Of a stretch of DNA of 64,000 bases, positions 58,370 to 64,000 are shown piece by piece. The stretch covers positions 100,227,501 to 100,291,500 of the forward strand of contig JAEOAD010000001.1 of NCBI GenBank assembly GCA_036365145.1, written 5' to 3'. Under the pieces are notes generated by a model. It saw only the letters and a program-made list of their open reading frames with translations, made no database searches and had not been told where the DNA came from. The translations under genes were made by a program, and so were the position numbers. Origin of the DNA: Orientallactaga sibirica (Eukaryota; Chordata; Mammalia; Rodentia; Dipodidae). The number at the start of each line of letters is the position of its first letter. Positions within the stretch are counted from its first letter, which is position 1.

Positions 58370-59645
58370 ATATATGTTTTAAATCACATTATACAGAAAG
58401 GTAAAAAAAATCATTTAAGGGTAAAATGAATATACTAAATAAAGTGCAATTGAAATTAATCTATTGATATCTTTAGCTAATTTTTCTCATTTCACAATTT
58501 CTGATTAAAATCGTTTTAATTTTGAAGCTTCTTTCATTTGATGCATTTCAATTAATGTTTATTACTTGCTTGCCAACAGAAATGCAGATCAAACCCTAGA
58601 AATAGCAGTCACCTCACATTGCCAAGGAAATGTTGAGGAACTTGACTCCAGGTATTAGATTTTCAGGGACCTTGATAATTTCAGTTTAAAGTTGCATGCA
58701 ATAAATTAATCATTATTTGTTAATTGAGCTAAACCCTTCAAAGTGACATATGAGTGAGCAAAACTAATTCCTGCTTTACTGTACCTAAAAATCTAGCGGA
58801 CTGGGAAGGTATTATAGAAGCCAAGATGTGATATGCTCCAAAGGATATAAGAAAATGAATTGAGTCATTCATAGGGGGAAAGTCTTAGTCACTTGAGCAA
58901 CTAAGAATAGACCATTTGGATGGGTGCTGTTTGAAATATAAAAATCAAAATCTTGGTTAGGTCCAGTGTTAAGAGGGAATGACAGAAATTTAATGAGATA
59001 TGTTTGCATTTAATAGAATAGTATACCTGGTAACTATCACACAACTTCTTCATTGTGAATGGTTACATATAAAATAAGAGTAGTAGGTCCAGTGACATTA
59101 GAGAGTATCTATAAATGGGTAATCTAAATTTTAGTCCTATAATTATGTAATAATGACTAATATGAAAGAAAGTAATACTGTCCACAAAGCTGCCACTTAT
59201 AACATAGTATTATTTCACAGCAAAACCACAAATTCAGTGCTCTGGTGATGTACCTGAATTAAAACCCCAAGAAGAGAAGCAGATAAACTTTTGATTCATT
59301 GTTAAAACAATGCTGTTGGCCAAAAATCAATAAATTGACTACTTAGTTATTTGCTGAAATGAAGTCACCCTGTCATGATCTCCTAGGGTTGGATTAAAAT
59401 GGAGAATAATAGACTGTGATGTGGTAAAGCCAGGTGCCTATAGAACTGACCACCATGTCGTCTGAGATTCACAGGCTGCCTTTGCACTTTGGCCTATGAA
59501 TTAACTACAAGGAGAATTATATAGAAATAAACATCTCCACCACTGATCTATATTATTTTCACTGCAAAGGCAATATTTTTGAGGCCTAAGACTCATACAT
59601 GACATTTGTATGTAAAATATCTTCTTGGTGACAATTTATAATCAA
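58370..59645. other. No gene seen
   Basis: AT-rich unique DNA. Confidence 0.45.
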
Positions 59646-59651
59646 CTTTTG

Positions 59652-59803
59652 TTTGTTTTTTCAAGGTAGTGTCTCACTCTCTAACTCAGGCTAACCTAGA
59701 ATTCACTATGTAGTGTCAGCGTGGCCTTGAACTCACAGCGATCCTCCTTCCTCTGCCTCCTGAGTGCTGTGATTAAAGGCATGTGTCACCATGGCCAGCT
59801 GTA
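59652..59803 (-). mobile_element. B1-like SINE
   Basis: Antisense copy from TCAAGGTAGTGTCTCACTC to GGCATGTGTCACCATGGCCA. Confidence 0.93.
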
Positions 59804-59804
59804 T

Positions 59805-62440
59805 AATTGACTTCTTATTGGAAGTACATGTACATGTGAAATTTCAGTGATTTGGACAGAGCAGGTGATCACTGAATGAGAATCTGGTATTGCTCTCTAC
59901 TCACTAGTTCATTCCTCTACCATGAACAATTCTGTGTTATTATTAATATCATTTTGCTTTATAACAGGGGGAAACAAATTGCAGACATTATCCTGCATAT
60001 GCCCTGCTGTCTGGTTTAGTGATAAGAAGAGTTTATTTTAGTATATCCAATTGTTATTTTAACTTTCACCCCTTAGACAGTTAAATAATGGTGACAGTAA
60101 CCTCAGGAATGGAACAGTTTAGACAATTATTATCCAATGTTTATAGAAAATATCTGCTGATTTTTTGTTTTATACATATTCAATAATTTATTATTGATTT
60201 TGCTTGATAATCTGATTACAGCTGTCACTTTTCTCATTTTTATAAAAGGTATAGTAAAAAGGTTTCTCTTCCTTCCTTCTTTCCTTTCTTTCCTTTGTCC
60301 ATTCTTTTCTCACTCTAGTTCCTATTCTAGTTCATGGAACCTTACTGAAAAATTACATACATCTTTTACATGAATTTATTTTCAGCAAACAAACTTCTCT
60401 AAGTCCTCCAGAAATAATATAACTGTTCATTTTGAGAAAGGGAAACTGAAGGAAAAATATTTGTGAGATAATAAAGAAAAAAGAAGTAGCAGAAACAAAG
60501 TGATTTAATAAAAAAATGAATAAAACATAAAAGTAAATAAACATAGTTTTAGTAATCTTCAAAAGGAAGTTGCTTGACATGTTTCAATTTAAGCAAAACC
60601 TATGACTATGGACTTGTTATTTGTCAGAAATGAGAATTCATTGATTTAGCTAACCCTTTCACTGACCCACAAAACTGTAGGGGAGTTGTTCAGAACTTTG
60701 TGAAATTTACCTGAAAGAAACATTATTCATTTACTAAATAGTTTCTTAGAAATATCTTTTCATGAGGTAATTATATCCTATAAGGAACAATGGAATTGTC
60801 AAGAATTAAAACAGCCAAAAGCCATAATAAGCCTGGATGGCTGTAGAACATGTTAAAACACAGATTTATTTCTGCCTTTTAAAAGGTGTGTAGGAAAGAA
60901 CCTGCCAGAATTTAAAAAAAATGTCCAGATAAAATATATCATCAAGGAAAGGTTTGTTTATACTGACATGATCAGTTGAAAATATCAATTTCGGTTGGCA
61001 TCTATAATTTACTAAACTGTTGAGAAATCCAGCATTTGGCAACTATCTTAGAAATGAACTTGTAAATATTCATGACTTTTCCCTTTACGACTACATTCAT
61101 ATGTGCTAGTGTAAATTTAATGTTTTTGATGAGCAAAATACAAATATTGATCTCCAATTTTATGTTATACAATAGGACCAGGATGAATCCCTCCATATAA
61201 CACAATGCAGTTGAGCTTTTCTGTCAGTCTCCCAAAGCTATTAAAATACAGGCAGAAGCTATTACCCCATGACACAAATTAAGTTTTACAGTAGGTAAAT
61301 GACAGCCCTTCAGTATTTTAAAAAGTTAATAAGTTGTGAAATTGACTCATAAACAAATAAACAATCACCTTGAGCACACCTGTTCATCCTTTTACTTTGA
61401 GTTGGTCCCTTACATACAAACCAAATTTAATTCCTTAGAATGTTACTCGAGGTCGGCTTGCCTTATGGCAAACCTAATAAAATAGCACTTTGAAGGGAAG
61501 TGTTGAGGATTAGCTTTAAACTGTGAGAGAAGACCAGGTGATTGATGGCCCCAAAAGAGATGCCTTTACTTCTGTGGTGCAAAGAGAAATCATTCAGACA
61601 CTCAGCCACACAGAATTACTTATCCCTTGACACCAAAGTTAAAAGTGAGGACTTCATTCCTAGGAGGAAGCAGAAAACAAGATAAGATCCAGGTGTTTTC
61701 AAACCCTCTTCACTGCACCCCTCAGCCTGCAAGTACCAATTTAAGTCCGTTTCCCACAGAAGCCTGCAATCAATAACTGTATAGATGAAGAATGCTGCAT
61801 ATGTTTGGGATACTGTGATAAGAGCTATGCTCCTTTTGGAAATGAAGCTGCATGAGGAAAGTACGTGTGTTCTCTAGTTATTGGATAAGACTCAAATTTG
61901 ACAGGGTGGCAGGAAAACATAGAGATTAAGACTGGGATTTGGAATCAGCATCTCCTGGGTTTTCATCCCATGTAACCACCTTACTCCATCTAACCCAGAA
62001 ATTAAGTTTTTCCATGAGCTGATCATTTGTAACAGCATTTTAATGACTTTTGATGTCTATATAGTTTCTCTGTTCCTCAACTTCCTTATTTTTTAAGGTC
62101 TTAAGTGGGATCCTACATGATTATCCATGAAGCAATAATGTTCATTTTCTTGTTAACATCTCAGTGTAACAGTTTTCATCGATTTCCTAACAGTGTCAAC
62201 TGAATGTTCAGATGCTGGAAAGTTGATAGTTTAGTTCCAGTCAGTGCCCAAGTCCAGAGAAGTAGGATACACTATGGTATAGAGTGTCTACTTGAAAGAA
62301 AGCAAGGCTGGAGTGCAAGGGAGAGTCTATTTCTCTTCTGGTCCTAAGGCAGGTAAAACCTCTTTGTCTTCATTAATAGAGTCAGAAAAGAATTCTTGTT
62401 TGCTCAGAGAAAGTCAGCCTTTGTTCTCTATTCAGACATT
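59805..62440. other. 2.6 kb without recognised genes or repeats
   Basis: AT-rich DNA with a short TTCC-rich tract near 60265-60300. No young SINE and no coding signal. Confidence 0.5.
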
Positions 62441-62744
62441 TCCACTAATTAGATGAGACTGGGCCACATTAAGGAGCACAATCTGCTTTAGTCAACATTT
62501 TTATATGAATACACCCTCATAGAAACATCCCAAATAATATTTGACCACCTCATGGCCCAGTCAAGCTGAGAAACAAATGTAAACAACACAAATAGCACCC
62601 TTATTGCAACAGTAATAAAACACTGTTAGAATATATTCTATAACAATTAACTGTTCTTGGTATTGTCTGAAATTTATTTTGTGATTTAACAAGAGAAGAC
62701 ATACTGATTTGCATTTCATTTACAATTACATAGGATCTGTTTTC
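62440..62744. other. Repeat-free block; possible conserved non-coding element
   Basis: The block contains ACTAATTAGATGAG, ATTTGCATTTCATTTACA and GTGATTTAAC, with stops in all frames. These homeodomain-like and octamer-like words are suggestive only, since AT-rich DNA yields them often. Confidence 0.25.
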
Positions 62745-62764
62745 AAAAGTATCTACAAATGGGG

Positions 62765-62993
62765 GCTGGAGAGATGGCTTAGTGGTTAAGGTGCCTGCCC
62801 ACTAAGCCTAAGAACGTCAGTTCCAATCTCCAGGTCCCACATTTAACCAGATGCAAAGTGACACAAGGGTGCAATGACACACTTGCCCACAAGGGGGGCG
62901 CATGCATCTGGATTTCATTCTCAGCTGCTGAGCACTCCCATTCTCTATCTGTCTTCCTCTCCCTCTCTCTCTGTCTCTCTCAAAAAAAAAAAA
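62765..62993 (+). mobile_element. B2-like SINE, family II, with 20-base target duplication
   Basis: The head GCTGGAGAGATGGCTTAGTG, a single AGTTCCAATCTCCAGGTCCC, a TC-rich linker and a pure A tail are present. An exact 20-base duplication lies at 62745-62764 and 62994-63013, so this is one of the youngest insertions in the window. Two frames (86 and 132 codons) crossing it are by-products. Confidence 0.97.
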
Positions 62994-63013
62994 AAAAGTA
63001 TCTACAAATGGGG

Positions 63014-63760
63014 TTTAAATGTCAAAGTGTTGGACAAACATCACCTGGTTTATTTTATTATTGGTATGGGTTTAGAAACCTTAAATTCATGTCAGTTACT
63101 ATATGTTGTACAAGCTAGGTCAAACTCAGAAAAAGAGAGGAATACTTGTCATTTATTTGTAACTTATTGGGTAACACAGTTTTATTTGAGTAGTTCATCA
63201 TATTTCACTCATTTGACTACATATTTCTCACAAAAATCATATTATAGAATTGACAGAAGACAAACATTCTAGCCCTGACTTCCACTGCTCTAGTCTAAAA
63301 TGTGATGGAGGACCAAATTAAACAAGTTGACATTGCCCGTACACTTATTTTCATTTTTCTAAGAAATAAAGAATGAGCATCTATTATGTGTTTCACAGAG
63401 ACTTCTAGAGTTGAAGTTGCAAGACAAGCAATACAGACAGATGATCACGTTCCTAATAAAACCTGTGTCATTGTCAGGCAATATTCATATGACTGTGTCA
63501 ATATACAGGAGCAACCTGGGGTGATTTGGCTTTTGAGACCCCAAGCTATCAGGACATGTGAGTAACAATATTTACTAATGAAGACTGATCCAGACAATTA
63601 AATTTGTGTGATTACAGTTTATCTAAATAATGAACTCCTGCAAAAATCACACCAACACACACATATACTGTCCATTTTCACTGTGGAGCATTCCATTTTG
63701 TGTGGCAAAGCCAACAAAGGAAGGTTTGTATTTCAAGTTTTAAAATTCAGGATTTTTAAA
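63014..63760. other. No gene seen
   Basis: Unique DNA. Confidence 0.45.
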
Positions 63761-63764
63761 AATG

Positions 63765-63901
63765 TATTTGTGTGTATGTTTCTAATGATGATGATGTGTG
63801 TGCACATGCACGCCACAGTGCACATGTAGAGGTTACATATGGAAGTAATAGGACAACCTCGGGGTGCTGGCCCTCCCTTTCCACCTTTTTGAGAGAGGAT
63901 T

Positions 63902-63949
<48 letters not shown>

Positions 63950-64000
63950 CATTGGGAAGACTAAACTAGCTCAGCCTGTGAGCTTTGAATTCTCCACATT
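63765..64000 (-). mobile_element. B4-like composite SINE, antisense, with T expansion; runs off the window
   Basis: A GTGTGCACATGCACGCCAC start, ATAGGACAACCTCGGGGTGC, TTTTTGAGAGAGGATTTC, the T run, then GCCATTGGGAAGACTAAAC. The order matches the B4-like element at 19203-19502. Confidence 0.7.
63904..63947. repeat. Poly-T run (44) inside a SINE
   Basis: Forty-four T at the place where the sibling element at 19.3 kb has TTGTTGTTTTG. Confidence 0.97.

Noticed and set aside
62874..63272. 132-codon plus-strand frame
   Set aside because: Runs through a SINE, its poly-A tail and unique DNA; the SINE is a recent insertion.

Overview
The window is nuclear DNA from a rodent and contains no gene that I can support. 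It is AT-rich and intergenic or intronic in character. It is densely packed with tRNA-derived B2-like SINEs, 7SL-derived B1-like SINEs, B4-like composite SINEs, L1 3' ends, MaLR-type LTR elements and microsatellites. From memory, the exact wording of the B2-like and B1-like SINEs is typical of jerboas (Dipodidae, for example Jaculus). I hold that taxonomic call with moderate confidence, and rodent with high confidence. The long reading frames are chance frames in repeats or in low-complexity DNA, so no CDS is called.

Layout. Positions 1-19160 are mostly unique AT-rich DNA with scattered SINEs, an antisense solo MaLR LTR (3974-4305), a degenerate minisatellite (7886-8205), L1 3' fragments (about 9990-10880) and a local cluster of three related SINEs (14250-15050). 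Positions 19160-23230 hold a nest: a B4-like SINE, two copies of an old rodent repeat, a GC-rich class II ERV solo LTR inserted in the second copy (20073-20538, target duplication CTTTG), a chimeric ETF1 (eRF1) retropseudogene (21961-22425) and another MaLR-type LTR.

Positions 23232-28614 are a recent head-to-tail tandem duplication of about 2.69 kb. Each copy carries an antisense MaLR element, an L1 3' end and a B2-like SINE. The copies differ at about a dozen bases plus a few small indels. Positions 28646-32000 hold a SINE cluster, a solo LTR with a perfect GGCAT duplication and a full sense MaLR element (30346-31961, AAGAC duplication). A second sense MaLR element (39830-41622) has lost the start of its 5' LTR to a run of 32 T. 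The rest (41.6-64 kb) is quiet AT-rich DNA with SINEs, degraded MIR pieces and microsatellites.

There is no operon, CRISPR array, RNA gene or defence system. The observations most worth checking are the tandem duplication, the class II LTR with a tRNA-Lys primer-site-like motif inside its own 3' end, an antisense reading frame shared by the MaLR copies, and the ETF1 chimera.
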